From Chondrus crispus (lineage: Eukaryota; Rhodophyta; Florideophyceae; Gigartinales; Gigartinaceae), in contig NW_005179255.1 of the NCBI RefSeq assembly GCF_000350225.1, positions 22,588 through 86,587 on the forward strand: DNA of 64,000 nt, in the 5' to 3' direction. Of the stretch, positions 23,746 to 36,094 are shown piece after piece; the first letter of the stretch is position 1, and every line of letters begins with the position of its first letter. The notes under the pieces are model-generated. The model was not told the DNA's origin. It did no database searches and worked only from the letters and a program-made list of their open reading frames with translations. A program made the position numbers and the translations under genes.

Positions 23746-24249
23746 GGCAGGGCCTCCGCGATGGCCTGTTGGATGGTAATTCCCGTCGGAGGGGTTCCGA
23801 ACTGGCCCGGTGTCTCCTGCGAGGGAGAATCCGCCGCCAAATGGCGTAAAATTTCCGAGGTAATTCTTGGCAGCGCGCGGTCGTCCCGGACGGCACGACA
23901 CGTGTCGTTGTGGGTGGCGACTCGAGAGGGCGTTTGCGCTTCCTCAGGCAGGGACGAGTCCCTCCGGGTAGCTAACGATCTTTCCGCCGACGTGGTAGTA
24001 ACAGTCCCTCTGGTAGCGCGCTCCCCAATTGTCGCAGGGGCCGCGGGGTGAGCCGCGATATGACTCGCTCTGGCCGTCCGCTGGTCACTGCATCCATTAG
24101 TCCTGGCGTGCACCCGTCCGAGGGTGTCGGTGAGGGAGCGTCGTCATCCAGGTCGATGTCAGCTCGCAGTTGGTCCATTGCTGGTTCCGCAGTATCTTCC
24201 CCTCGACGGGAGTTATCTCCGGACGACGAGTTGTCCCCGTCGTCGCGCT

Positions 24250-27000
24250 CGCCCTCCAACGAGGGCGTACCTTCACCGCGTTACGTGGCGGCGGAGACTT
24301 GACGACTCTATCTCGAGAGATCCGGTCCTTCAGTCCTGTCCCTCGAAGGACAGTGACTGTGTGGTCATCCACGTTCACAACAGGGAACGGCCCCTCGGTG
24401 CGCGGCGCGAGTTTGTTGTTCACCCGAACCATGTCGGTCCGTTCCTCTGAGCGTAGGGCTGCTTCTCGATTAACGAGGACTTGGTCCCGGACTTGACATT
24501 CCAGCGTAGGTAGTCGAATCCGGTTGTCAAAATCGTTCTTGTAGCGGTCCTGTCCGGCGAGTAGATTTTCGTCAGCCGTGGCCATGAGTCCGCGCAACCA
24601 CGCGAGGAAGCGGAGCTTGAAATGCGCCCTTGAGGCGGAGGGTGCCAACATCGGAGTTTGTTGTAAGGACAGCGTACTCGGCGTCCGGGATAACACCAGA
24701 TCAAATGGCCTCATGTCGATCATGCGGTTGACCGTGCAGTTGTAGCCGTAGGTGAGGGCATCCGTGCACTGGTCCCAGTCACGTTGATTATCGGCCAGGT
24801 AGTGCCGTAGAGTTGAGACCAACGTTCTGTTGAATCTTTCCACCTGCCCATTAGTCTGGGGGTGATATGCGGTTGTGAACACACTCTCAATAGAGAGGAT
24901 TTTGCACACGGCAAGGAAGAATCTCGAAGTGAACTGACTCCCGTTGTCGGAGAGGAGCTTCACTGGGGCTCCGTAAACGAAGACCCAGTGTGAAATGAAC
25001 GCCTGAGCCACTGTCTCGGCGGTTATTTTCCGTAAGCGTACGGTTCGGGTTAACTTGGAGTAACAGTCTGTCATCACTAAGAGGTAACGATATCCTGTTG
25101 GGATTCGGGGCAGTTCTTCAAGGATATCAATTGCGATGTACTCCAGGGTGCCTGATGGAGGGAATGTCTTCAACTCTGAGTTGTGTTTACGCAATTTGAT
25201 GCGGGCATTTGCGCAGTCGGGACACATCTAGACAGTGGAATAGGCATCGACCGACATGCTTGGCCAGTAGTACCGCTTCCGGAGCAAGTAGAATAAACAC
25301 CGACCTCCAGGGTGGCCTGAGGTGGCTAGATAATGCGATAAATACAACACCCTGTCGCGGAGGGTTGTTGGGAAGACATTTTGTTCGACACCATCCAGGT
25401 GGACTTTCCGACAGATTAAACCTTCTGTGTTGATGAAGAACCGTGATAAACGAAGTTCGGCGGAACCCTCCTCCTTCGCAAGACGGGAAGCCACCTCCTT
25501 ACACAGGGGATCGGAGAGTTGCTCACGCGAAAAATCGTCGTGCGTCATCGCGGCCATTGATGCCGGGGGTTCCAAGGCATAACAGCCGGATGTCACGTCG
25601 ACCTCCGGGTCGACATCAATTTCCTTTGTGTACAAAGTATCGCCCTCAAGGTCCAGAGCTGAGTAACAAGGTATCTCCTCGTCCACCGGGACGATAGTAC
25701 CCCCCGTGGAGGGTATACGACTTAAAGAGTCGGCAAGACACTTCTTGATTCCCTTCACGTATGTAACGTCGAAGTCATATTCGGCAAGGTGCAGGCGCCA
25801 CCGGGCAAGTCGACCACTTGCATCGACGAGGTTCATAAGCGACCTGAGAGAATAGTCATCGGTGTTGACCGTAAACCGCTCGCGTTCCTGGTAAGGACGC
25901 AGCTTTTGAATCGCCCATACGATGGCGAGGCACTCTTTCTCGGTCGTCCAGTAATTGCATTCCGCTGAAGAGAGCGTGCGGGACCAATACCCGACGGAGT
26001 ACCGGTGTCCATACTCGTGGGTTTGTAGCAAAGTACAACCCAGTTGAGAGTCAGACCCATCTGTATCGAGCGAGTAGGGTAACCCGAGGCGAGGGAGCTT
26101 CAACACCGGGGGTGATATTAGACACTCCTTCAACATGTTTAAGGCCGTGGTTTGGACCTCCGCAAAGGCGGGTAGGAGATCTGGTTCTCCCTTGCGGAGC
26201 ATAGCCGTCAGAGGCGCCGCTATTTTAGCGAAGTGGTCGACAAATCGTCGGTATACATTGCACATCCCCAAAAAAGAGCGGAGCTCAGTTTGGGTCCGTG
26301 GGGTAGTCGCTTTGGAGAGCGCTTTGACATTTTTCGGGTGAACTTGAAGTTCACCCGGTCGAATGATGTGTCCCAAGTACTCTACAGAGTCTTGAAGAAA
26401 CTTACACGTTTTGAGTTTAAGGGACAAACCCTCCTGTTGTAGAGCTTGGAGTATAACCTCCACATCCTTGAGACGGGAGTCGTAATCCTTGGAGAAAATA
26501 ATTATGTCATCCAAGTAAATCAAGCAACTCTTCCAGCGGTAGCCGGAGAGGAGAATATCCAACATTCTTTGAAATGTAGCCGGGGCGTTCATCAGGCCGA
26601 AGGGCATTCGGTTGAACTGATACGTCCCGGCATGACACGTAAACGTGGTTTTTGCTCTTTCCTCCTTGGCTACTGGGATTTGCCAGTAGGCGGAGTTGCA
26701 ATCAAAGGTAGTGAACACCTTGGCCTCCCCGAGGGAGTCTAGACACTCGTCCATGCGAGGAATGTGGTACGTGTCTTTCACGGTAAGAGCGTTTAAGCCA
26801 CTGTAGTCGACGCAAAAACGGAGGCTTCCATCCTGCTTGGGGATGAGGACGAGGGGTGACGCCCATTCGGATTTCGATCGGGTGATCACCCCGTCAGCCA
26901 ATATCTCGTCAACCGAGGCTTGTTGCCCCTCGCGTGGTCCTGCCCGATAGGGCTGTCAACGAAATGGCATAGCGCCGGGGGTGAGCTCGATGCGGTGGTT
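24250..27000 (-). other. Gypsy-B reverse transcriptase, RNase H and integrase
   Basis: RT (SEWASPLVLIPKQDGSLRFC, FTTFDCNSAYWQIPVAKEE, YLDDIIIFSKD), RNase H (TTEKECLAIVWAI, VNTDDYSLRSLMNL) and integrase (GHPGGRCLFYLLRKRYYWPS, CPDCANARIKLRKH, LLSDNGSQFTSRFF, YHPQTNGQVERFNRTL) occur in Ty3/Gypsy order. These parts are close relatives of Gypsy-C pol. The tail motif GLMDAV is also shared. Confidence 0.85.
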
Positions 27001-28379
27001 TGTCGCGCGAACCTCGCCCAGAGTCCCGTTCCACATGCTTGCGTATGGCGTAAGCATGGTGCGAACCTGCTTACGCCGGTGCGGCGGCAGGTGATCGAGG
27101 GGGACAACATCCGTGGGATGGGAAGACTCCGGGGTTGAGAAGGTTGGCCGAGGGGAGTCATCGTCCTGTACCGGCGGGGCCCCCTCGTAAAACTCCGCAG
27201 CAAAAACTGCGTCTGACGGCATCGCCGTGCGGATCATCGCACGGGGATGGGGAGATACGAAACCAACTACTTGGTTCTTCGATAATTTCTTGGTGGCCGC
27301 TGAAAAATTTGCCACCAAGACCCGAAACTCCTGCAACGGGGAGAGGTGAACCACTCCGTTGGAAATAGAGACTCTGTGCTTCGCATATAATTGCAGGTTC
27401 GGCTCTACGACCGAGAGTCCACTCCGTCCATTGGTGACGTAAACCCAAGTTTGGGTACCGGCGGGGACTTCCACTGCCCGGAAAACCTAAAGCTTGAGGG
27501 AAGTACGCCCCGCTTCGGGAGAATACTCCTGCTCCGAAAAGAAAGGAGGCAGATCCGCGGCACGACAAGCCGGTTTTCGAACGATGGGTACCTTCGCACC
27601 GTCATCCAACTTCACGAGCTTACGTCGGGGTAGATGGCTTCGACAAATCGGTCGTTAAATTCACATCCCAGAATAACGGGGGCGGCCAATCGCTCACAGA
27701 CGATGAAGGTACACTTCATGGTGAGGTCACCTAACCGCACCACCAGTAGTATTTGTCCGCTGGTACGCAAGGGCCGTCCATTCGCGTCGGCGATTGTCGG
27801 GACTTCGCCCGGGATGAGGAGAGACTCTCATCTGGGAGGTAACGTGTCAGCTCTGACAAAATTAGATCCCGCTCCCGTTTCGAGAATGGTGGGTAGCCTC
27901 AGCAATATAGCCGGTGTCAGTCCGCGGTCAGCGTGGACCTTGTAATTTCGCCGAGACAGGGTCATTACTGTCTCGGAGGTCGGTACATCCGTCGCGAGCA
28001 CTGGGATGTTCCTCCGCCATGGTCGGCGTAGAGTACCGAGTCCTTCTGGATCGGGGTTTTCCTCGCTAGTACCAGTATGGTTGCGGCCGAGAATTCGGGG
28101 CCGCTACTCCACCTTCAAAGGTGCGTCTTTGTCCGCCACCTTGGCCGACTGATCTGGGGCGAGGCCCGTGTTTACTTCAGCTGCAGCGGGCTGAGGCTGT
28201 CCTAGTTTTTTGGAAGTTGTCGAACGCCGTCTGCGGGCGGGGCGGTTTTCGTCCCCGTGCCTAAACGCGGCGGCGTGTCGACCGTAACAACGGGATTAAT
28301 TACCCGGTTGGCCTCGTAACTGAGGAAAGCAACGGCGCGAAGGTACGCGTCCGGGGGAACCCGGCCTTTCTGTGCCGTA

Positions 28380-30400
28380 CTCAGCTTCTCGTACTGATGA
28401 GGTACGAGGGTGACATCCTTCACCTTCATGTCGAAGTCGGGGGCTATATGGTCCCCTACCTTGTAACAGGTGAAGCAGATGATATGCGAGGACGGGGGCC
28501 CTCGCAGGTCTCTCTGATTGTTACGGGACGGTCGCCCGAAGGCGGGCCCGTGGGGCCCGCCGCACGCTCATCGGTGGGTTGGTACGGCTTGCGCCGGTCG
28601 CCATAGAAAAACGAATCTCCATCGTTGAAGGGAGAGTCCTCCGTTGGCAGGGAGGGCATCCCTCCAGCGTTGTTTCCTTCCGTGGCGAAGTTAATGTTCG
28701 GCACCCGCGGCCGTTTGGTAACTGGCGGTGGGGCCGGTCGTCGAAGACGGAACGCTATCAAGAGCGGCAAGGATATGTTTACTAGGGCGTGGCCTGGCAA
28801 ATTCCACCCGGCGACCCGAGGCTTGCTGAGCTCCGAGGGCCTCCCCATGGGAGCGTGCGTGAGCCACAGTATCCTCGAACGAGGATCGCGGACGATCCTC
28901 GCGAGTTTGCAGAACCAACGGCTTGATCGCCGGTGTGAGCCCCTCTATGAACAAGGTAGTCCTTTCGTACGGCGAGTACACATCGCCACATCTCCCGAGG
29001 GCGTTCAGCATCCAAGTAGCGTACTCGGTCTCCATACGCCCGGTTTTTGGCGTAATTCTCTCAGCGAAGTGAGGGCGTGCTCGATTTCGAGGTTGGCCGC
29101 GTAAGTGCGCAGCAACCATTTTACGGCTGCCGCCCAGTTCGGGATCCCTTGGGATTTGCGGTCTAACCCTCTCTGGATTCATACGCCTCTTTTGCAGGCG
29201 TGGATAACAGATAGGGGAGAGCCATCAGGGCCATTGACTTGGTCATGTTGGCGCTATCAAAGTTCTCCTTGCAACGCGCAAGGGAACTTTTGACCCTGAT
29301 CGGGTCCCCCCCGCTGAACTTGTAATCTCCGATGACCAGGAGAAGGTACTGTACCCTCTTACGGGTCGAGGCGTAGACCTTATCATCCACGGTCTGCCTC
29401 GTGTCAGCGAGGCGATACGCTCGGTAATTACACACACCCCTAAAGCGGTGGTTCGTCGGCTTCCAGACGGAGAAGTGCTTCTGTCTAGGTCCGAACGTCG
29501 GCAACGGGGCCGTGAGTGACTCTGACTCGGAATCCGATTCCGAGTCGGAGGGAGAAGACGAGGCTGAGCTCGATTACGACGAGGAGGGTCCTTCGGATGG
29601 CGGGTAGGCGCTTTTGCTCCCCTTCCGACGTCGAGAGTCGCGATTCTTCTTGCTTGGCCTGGACTTTTTCGTCGTCCCTCGCCATCGCCGTCGGAGCTTC
29701 CCCCAGAGTCGCAGTTTCCTCCCGCGGGATTCCAGGAAGTTAATTAACCCTCAAGATGGTTCTGTCCGGCGGGGGCTTCCTCGGGGAACGCCCCTACCGG
29801 AACTGTTGACGCCGTCAAGTTGGCGAATAATTGGGGACCGGTCCACACTGAGGGGACGGGTATCCCCGCGGCCTGTAGCGCCGGGATGGTAACGTTGGAC
29901 AGGAGTAAGTTCTCGTTCTCGTTCAACAGAGGTAACTCTCTTTGCAGGGAAGTGGTTGGCACTTCGCCCGAGGGGGGTGTCGTGGTAGCTCCGGCAGTGG
30001 CCGGAGGCTTAACAGCAGCAATGGCTGGAGTGAGCGCCGCCGATCCGTCCTGGGTAACAGGCGCCGGATCGGGGCAGTACGTGTTGAGGACGAATATTTC
30101 CTGACGGAGGGACTTGAGTTCCTCTGTTACAGTAGCGATCTCCATTTTTAGAGGGAGGGTCGTCTCCTTGACCTTGGTGTCGATATCTTCTTGCTAGGCT
30201 TTGGTCAATTCGCCTTTCAGGGCGGAGAGTCGATCGCGCTCGCACGCGGATTGTACATCCGCCTGCGTGGCGACGGTTTCCTCCACGAAGGAGTTCAGGT
30301 TCTCTCACAGCGCCGACGATTGAGCTGCGAGTTTCTCCGCCACCGTTGTGAGCGTAAACCTTTCCGCTTCTCGGAGCGCCTCGCGGCAGCTCCGAGTTAT
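28380..30400 (-). other. Gypsy-B gag region
   Basis: Minus-strand pieces parallel Gypsy-C gag: FSVWKPTNHRFRGVCNYRAY, YLLLVIGDYKFSGGDPI and, at the 3' end, ICFTCYKVGDHIAPD followed by KVKDVTLVPHQYEKLSTAQK. A Ser/Glu-rich linker lies near 29.5 kb. The copy is broken. Confidence 0.7.
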
Positions 30401-30548
30401 CCACGCCACAACGGGCGCGGAAACGTCTCGAGGACGGGTTTCTCGGGAACTCTCCAATCCGGACACCATGTCTCGAAACACCTGTGAACGGTGGTGAGCA
30501 CCTTCAGAAAAATAGAAAAGAGAATGGGGTTAGAAACGCCGCAGACTT

Positions 30549-30564
30549 CTAGGTCGGGAGACCA
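30549..30564 (-). other. Primer binding site of Gypsy-B
   Basis: TGGTCTCCCGACCTAG on the minus strand, three bases after the LTR. It is identical to the sites in Gypsy-A and Gypsy-C. Confidence 0.75.
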
Positions 30565-30567
30565 AAA

Positions 30568-31284
30568 TGTCGTGCATTGGGGTCGCGGCGTATAACCCCA
30601 GGGCAGAGCACGCGTGTTCGGAACGCAGTTTGTACGGGAGACCACCCAGTGATAACCGGCAACGGGATCCAGGCGCGATCGGCGCAGTAGGTAACGAAAA
30701 AGAAAGGTTGGAACAGGGGTTCGCCCGGAATGGGCGGAGCGGTAGCGACGTCTCGCGCGGTAGAGCGGTTAATGTCCTCCGTAGCAACGCGCGCGGTAGA
30801 GCGATTGAGTCTGGCGGTCGTAGATGGGCTCGCGTAGTGTAGCACGGATTGTGCTATACTGGCGCGAGGCTACTACCGAGATTCCAGAAGCTTAGGAAAA
30901 GAACCCAAGGCTGCGTGCCTTCTTTACTTAGGGTCGAGCGTCGACTATATAGTAGCCGAGCGTCGTAATAATATTAATTAATATTAATTAATTAAAACAC
31001 AGTAATAAGTACCGGCATACTAGCATAGACTCTGTACATTACGCAATACCCCCTGTATAGGGATATGATACACACATACACGTGGGGATCGACACGCATG
31101 CACGTGGAGTGACAAACTGTCCGTACTTCGACAGGGCTTACACCCGGCCATACTTGGGTGGGTAGTTACACAGTTACACGTATATGTACACGATTATACG
31201 TGGTATACATGTGGGATGCGCACCACTTGAGAGTGGCATCCCACGTGTGCCTCGCGATTGAGGGAGGCGTCTTAGTGCACTACA
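30568..31284 (-). repeat. 5' LTR of Gypsy-B
   Basis: 717 bp from TGTCGTGCATTGG to GTGCACTACA. It carries an imperfect palindrome around CTATATAG (about 30936-30965) followed by repeats of TTAATTAATA. It is nearly identical to solo LTR 21804-22521 in its second half. Confidence 0.8.
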
Positions 31285-32358
31285 GGGCATACGCGCGCGT
31301 GGCGGGAATGTCGTCATGACCGTCCATCAGGGGTTGCGCGAAGAGTTGATGAAGAGGGATATCGTCATTGCCGTCGGAAGGAGTTTCAGAGTTCGTGGAA
31401 AATTGCTGGGGGAGAGTTGGGAGTTAATTTAGATCGCGTAGGGGTAATCGGAGGACGCGCTTTCCGAATCGGACGAGACAGCATCGATATATACCGCCAG
31501 GTCTCTGACCAGCCAAGAGGCGTGGTCGTCCGCGCGCAGGGGTTTCTGCCCCCGTATATCGCGTAATTGAGGAGAACGCCCGAAACGGAACCTCGTGGTC
31601 GAGCGGGAGGTTGCTACAGGGACGTAGCGAAAGCTAAGGAGGGGGATCAGTAGTATATCAACCGACGTGCGCGGTGGTTATGAATCTGGCGGTCTGCACG
31701 ATGTACACGTGGGAGAGCGTGCCCGCGTGTAGGGAGTGCGCGCGTGTACCTATCGGTCGTGGCGTGGCATACGTGTACAATAGCACACGGGCCGTCCGGG
31801 CGGTAGTCTACGACTATAATACCCATTGAATACCGCCCGGACCTGCTTCTGTACACGCGTAAAAATTACGCTTGTACAGAAGCACACGTGTGCCCCGTGC
31901 CGTAGTTAGTTGCTATCACGCGTGTACAGTACCGCACACGTGTAGTGGCAGCATCTGCGCGGTAATTTGTAATTCTAGCGCTAGTATTGTAATTGTGTAC
32001 AGTACCCGGCACGCATTAGGCGACAGGTACTGTACTGGGACAGGTCTCCGAGACGTCCCCCTGAGGGGTAAAGGCCTGACACCAGTCCATAACAGTAAAC
32101 TGAGGCAAGCTCGCCCCCGTCCCTTTCGCGCCTATATACGACGGCTCGGTAAATTTTTCCGCGCTGGCTTCTAACCCGTTACCGGTCGCCTCCGTATACG
32201 CACCACGGAGCTACTGCGCGTAACTGGCCAGTGAGCCACTCCCTTTTCGCGAGTTCGTCTGTATCGGTCTAATTAGCTCGCCGCGCGTCCGTTTCGCGTG
32301 CTCCCTCGGCGAAAGCATCCGACGCTTACTCAACCCTGGGACGAGAGGAGCTATCTCA
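31285..32358 (+). mobile_element. Element X: 3' end with LTR-X copy 2
   Basis: 31647-32358 is the inverse complement of solo LTR-X at 9280-9940, diverged, and ends CTATCTCA. It is preceded by a purine tract (AAGGAGGGGGA, about 31636-31646) where a polypurine tract would stand. This suggests a plus-strand element with its 3' LTR on the right. 31285-31646 would then be its last internal sequence, open in one plus frame up to ATCGCGTAA. It is cut at 31284 by the Gypsy-B LTR. No target duplication was found. The element is a fragment. Confidence 0.55.
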
Positions 32359-32462
32359 CAATGAGGACGATGTTACGGAAGTGGGAAAGGCACTTGGAGA
32401 CTTAGATGGTCTGTTTCAGCCTGCGGAACTTCTCCCAGGACCTCGTCTGTTTTTCTGATAGT

Positions 32463-32835
32463 CCAAACTTTCTCATGCGAAGCCCATGCTAAACCAATGC
32501 ATGCATGGCGATTTCCCCATACTTGCACGAGCAGAAATTTCCCAAGTGTTTCCTATGGCGAGAAATGCGCCATGATTGCGTAGACGTGCATGGCCTGATT
32601 CATGGGCTTGCATTGGGAATCTGCATGGGCTTGCATGGGATTGCATTGGACACCTGTATGGGCTTGCATGGGATCGCATTGGTAATGTGCATGGGCTTGG
32701 AAGGGATTTTTGCACGGGTTTGCGTTGGCCATCTGCATGGGCTTTCATTGGCCATGTACATGGCCTTGCATGGGATTTCTGCATGGACTTGACTTGGCTA
32801 TTTGCATGGGCTTGCATTGACCTTTGCATAGGCTT
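32463..32835. repeat. CATG-rich imperfect tandem repeat
   Basis: About eight to nine degenerate units of 24-36 bp built on GGGCTTGCATTGG and CTGCATGGG. A minus-strand frame across it repeats MQAHAS-like units, a by-product of the array. The same sequence family recurs at 39.9-40.33 kb. Confidence 0.75.
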
Positions 32836-34411
32836 GCGGGTCTACTGGGCGGTTTCTTCTTTTTGTTTATGCTACGAGCATAAAGTAAAGGAGGAGACCT
32901 GCATAGTTTACAACACTACAATACAATATCCGAACGTCGAGGCAAATCTTTTCGCGCTTGCAGCTGCTGGGGATGGCGGCGGTCGCGAGTGGAGCCCGCG
33001 GCCCGCTCCGCTAGTACACTGTTTTGGCAGGCCGTGTCGTGTGCTTCTGGCTATGGAGCGCTGTTGGCATTCTCTCGCAAAGCGCTAAAAGTGGCCGGCC
33101 GGAGCGGGGCCGGACAGCTGTAGGCGGCATCATGCACTATACTGGTGCACGGCCCATCCCAAGATCGTTCCAGTGCTGACATGCTAGTGGCGCACCAGCA
33201 AAGCCTTTGTTGCGTCAAGTCAAGTTGAATTGAACTATTGAGTCGGAGAAACTTTGTCCGTGCCTTCCGTGACTCCCTGCGTCGGCCACGAAGACACGCC
33301 ACAGTTGTAGCAGCGGGGGGCTACGCGAAATGCAAAGCAAACGTCAAATCGCGAAAATTTCGACGAACATAGAACTTCCTTGTGGGTGTCGATAGGCGTA
33401 TTAAAAGAGTCAGTAAAGAGTAGAGTAAACTTGTGAGACGTGCAAGGATTCCGCCAGCTGGAGACCTCACTTACCTTTCATCCAGTACGCAGTCCAGCAG
33501 AAACACAATCGTGTCTTCCTCACCGTGACGGTTGCAAGCAATGCATGACCAAATGTGATTGTGTTCACACACTGGCAGTCTGTCAGCAAGTATCTGGGCC
33601 GACGCCGTAAGTTGAACAAAGACTCTCACGTAGTGGAAAGATCGATTTGTACGTACCGTGAGTTGTAACAACTGGCCATGCATTCTGAGAACGAAACACC
33701 AAACTTCGAGAGTCTCACACTTTAGCATTGACCGTTAGCAAGGAAACATATGTATTCAGCATAATGAAAGCACTTGATCGCTAAAGCAATTTTGAAATGA
33801 ATGCTGCGAGAGTACGGGATAGTCCGCTTCGAGTCATCTAGATTGTAGCAGCTCGTACCATGTGTAGATATCCTAACTCCAAGTCCATAGCATAATCAAA
33901 TGCCTCAACGTCCGGGGACGCTGGATAGCTGATTCCACTTGCAGTGGCCAGTCGACGGAGCGTTGCAGGATTGCACAGCCTGATACACACTAACTTGATA
34001 TGTTTTGCTGTGCGCCTCTACGCCACGTACACGGCTGTCTATTACACAGCTGAGCGTGTAGCGTAGAGGCGCGAAAGAGACTGCATCCGATGCAGCCTTA
34101 TTGGGCTTGGTAGCGCCTCATGGACGGTTTGTTCGTATCGTACGAACACTGACGTCCGAGCACCGGTTCGTCTTTGTATGCTTGGCGAAGTCTCTTCAGG
34201 GACCCACGCGTCATCCCCACAAGCCAAAATCGTAAACCGATGGCGCTGAGCCAGACGCGTAAACCGATGGCGCTGGCACTAGCGCTGTCGGCCGTGAAAC
34301 GCAAAGCTCGCGTGGGATGGCAACCAGCCGCCGGACGATTTCAATAATACCCTTGAATGAAATCATTTTCGGCAGATTACTGGGCCAATCAAAAGGCACC
34401 CCTACCACGTT
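32836..34411. other. Intergenic stretch with unassigned short frames
   Basis: A GC-rich patch at 32.94-33.13 kb is followed by AT-richer sequence. A minus-strand frame at 33471-33728 has a Cys/His-containing segment (VCEHNHIWSCIACN) but no family I know. A 27-bp tandem pair built on CGTAAACCGATGGCGCTG (34231-34284) and a hairpin at 34012-34072 are present. No convincing gene is seen. Confidence 0.35.
34012..34072. repeat. 61-bp inverted repeat
   Basis: GCGCCTCTACGC (34012-34023) pairs perfectly with GCGTAGAGGCGC (34061-34072). Pairing continues imperfectly inward to GGCTGT/ACAGCT around a short loop. It may be a structured transcript or the core of a small inverted-repeat element. Confidence 0.7.
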
Positions 34412-34429
34412 GTGGACCTCAAGCAGATC

Positions 34430-36094
34430 ATGATGCTCTTGCTCAGTTTTTGTGCTACTCACCGGCAAGCCCATGTGGAAGAGCATCAACAGCAGGGCCA
34501 GCTTCTTCACGAAGCTTGTGCCTGCGCCATGCACCACGTTTCTGTTTGTTGCCCGTATTGCAGAGAAAGTTTCCCGAGCCAGGCCTACCTAGGAGCCCAC
34601 AAGAAAAAATGCAAGCAGGCAGCAGCAGATGAAGCTGAGGCGCAAGAGGCTGACGCTTCTGACTCACCGCCACCCTTGAAGTCTCGTCGTTTGCATGGGA
34701 GCTTCCAACTAACCGGTCGTGCCTTGCAAGAGCGGTATGAGGATAGGATCCGACTGGCAGCGCAAGATTCGAATGTTATCCTGCCAGCCGCCGGCCTTAG
34801 CAAAACATTTTCGCCCGATTTCGCACTGGATGCAACAGGGTAGGATGAACAACAGGTAGAGGCAACCGCAGCTGATACGTCAGGTGTAGAGGAGTCGCGA
34901 GCTGAGGATGCAACGAAGGAAGAGGTGGTTGACGCACTGCGAAATGTGGTGCTGGAGATCGGGGACAAAGGTGGTGATCGACAGGCGAACACAATCATCA
35001 ATCTCCTCCAACATCAGTCATTTGATGCAAGCTTACTCAGGATCGGCTTCGAATCTATTCAGGAAATGCGCCAGAAAGCAGAAGAGGACGCCAAATGCTG
35101 GCTCGCGGATCTGAACTTCAAGCAGCAGACCATCTACGACCCCAAGAACTGCAACGTGTATGGAGTTGGCTGGTTCCGCTCGCCAGTCGATTCTCTCAAG
35201 CGCCAAATTTGCAAAAGCTCAGTCACACCAGCTCTTCTTCGATCCATTCATAGAAACAAACCGCGCCAATGTAAGAGTTTACAATCACACGATGGGCTGC
35301 GCTCTTATAGAAAACGTGGTTCCTCTGATAAAGGACTTCATCATCAGTGGCGATGGCGGTGGATTCTGGATTGATAATCACAGCTTCGTCGGAGCGATTC
35401 AAGCTTACTCAAACAAATCGTGCCAGACTTTGAAAGTCGGATCTCACTCCTTCCTGCCTTTCCATATCTGCTCTCTGAACATGACTCAGACGATCCGACA
35501 GGAGCTCATCTCCAACGGCGACAATATCGTCGCGTACTTTCCAGTGGAATTCGTGCGGGCTGCAATTGATGCTGCCAACTCTACCGGCGATGACGAGGAA
35601 TATTGGTGCCGCGAGGAAGAGGAACAGACTTTTGTAATGCCAGAAAGAGTTTCAGCGCAAGAGTGGCGATTATCGAAGAGCCGTGTATTTCAGGCATCAA
35701 TCAAGGAGGCCTTGCTTCCGCTTTGGGATGTATCGCGCACTGAAATAGTCGTAGCAGATGGAGAGGGAAATGTCCGAAAATGCCACCCTGTTCTAGCCTC
35801 ATATGTTGCGGATATGCCCGAAGCATCGGACGTGGGGGCACGATGCACGGGCACTGCCCTCGGGGGTACACTGCGAAGCTCGATCTTGCCTCGGAAGAGC
35901 CTTGCATTCCACGTAATATCTTGGACACTGTGCAGCGATTGAATAAGTTCGAAGTCGCTGAGCAGGCTTGTGATACTGCGAGAAAGAAGTCTCTAGAAGA
36001 AAACATGAGACTGGTGGGCGTGACGACAGTTCGCCCTGCCCTTTTGAAGTGGCCGTTCATGGATCTAACCGAAGACCCTGGAGGCTTGTACTAG
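34430..36094 (+). pseudogene. Plavaka-like (CACTA/KDZ group) transposase relic
   Basis: A plus-strand reading of about 550 codons. An N-terminal C2HC finger CCPYCRESFPSQAYLGAHKK is followed by an acidic, Pro/Ser linker. The middle holds VYGVGWFRSPVDSLKRQI (about 35.16 kb), FFDPFIETNRANVRVYNH (35.24-35.29 kb) and GAIQAYSNKSCQTLKVGS. Then come HPVLASYVADMPEA (about 35.79 kb) and HGHCPRG. A zinc finger followed by W.RSP, a ..F.P....... segment, then P.L..Y..D.PE and C..C is the layout I know from Plavaka-type transposases. One TAG (34841-34843) and two frame changes (about 35.25 and 35.83 kb) break it, and the C-terminal catalytic half is not seen. Assignment is by motif order only; a host zinc-finger protein is the alternative. 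Confidence 0.5.

Larger units (their letters stand above)
23118..31284 (-). mobile_element. Gypsy-B: broken Ty3/Gypsy with two different LTRs
   Basis: A minus-strand element of about 8.2 kb. From the right it shows: 5' LTR 30568-31284; primer binding site 30549-30564; gag about 28.4-30.4 kb; protease about 27.6-27.95 kb; RT about 26.2-27.0 kb; RNase H about 25.7-26.1 kb; integrase about 24.3-25.3 kb; and the start of the post-integrase tail. The left LTR (23118-23745) belongs to the Gypsy-C LTR subfamily, not that of the right LTR. No polypurine tract, chromodomain or antisense frame lies before it. Flanking 5-mers (GTAGG and GGGCA) do not match. It is broken, with several breaks. Inference: a recombinant between related elements. 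Confidence 0.75.

Noticed and set aside
9280-32358. The inverted LTR-X copies as ends of one giant composite element
   Set aside because: Copy 1 has its own duplicated flanks inside Gypsy-A and copy 2 adjoins its own internal remnant. The span between contains unrelated, independently bounded insertions.
32473-32829. 118-codon Met/Gln/His-repeat protein
   Set aside because: The repetitive protein is fully explained by the CATG-rich DNA array beneath it.
33471-33728. A zinc-binding protein with CEHNH and CIAC motifs
   Set aside because: The Cys/His spacing fits no known finger and the frame has no supporting neighbour.
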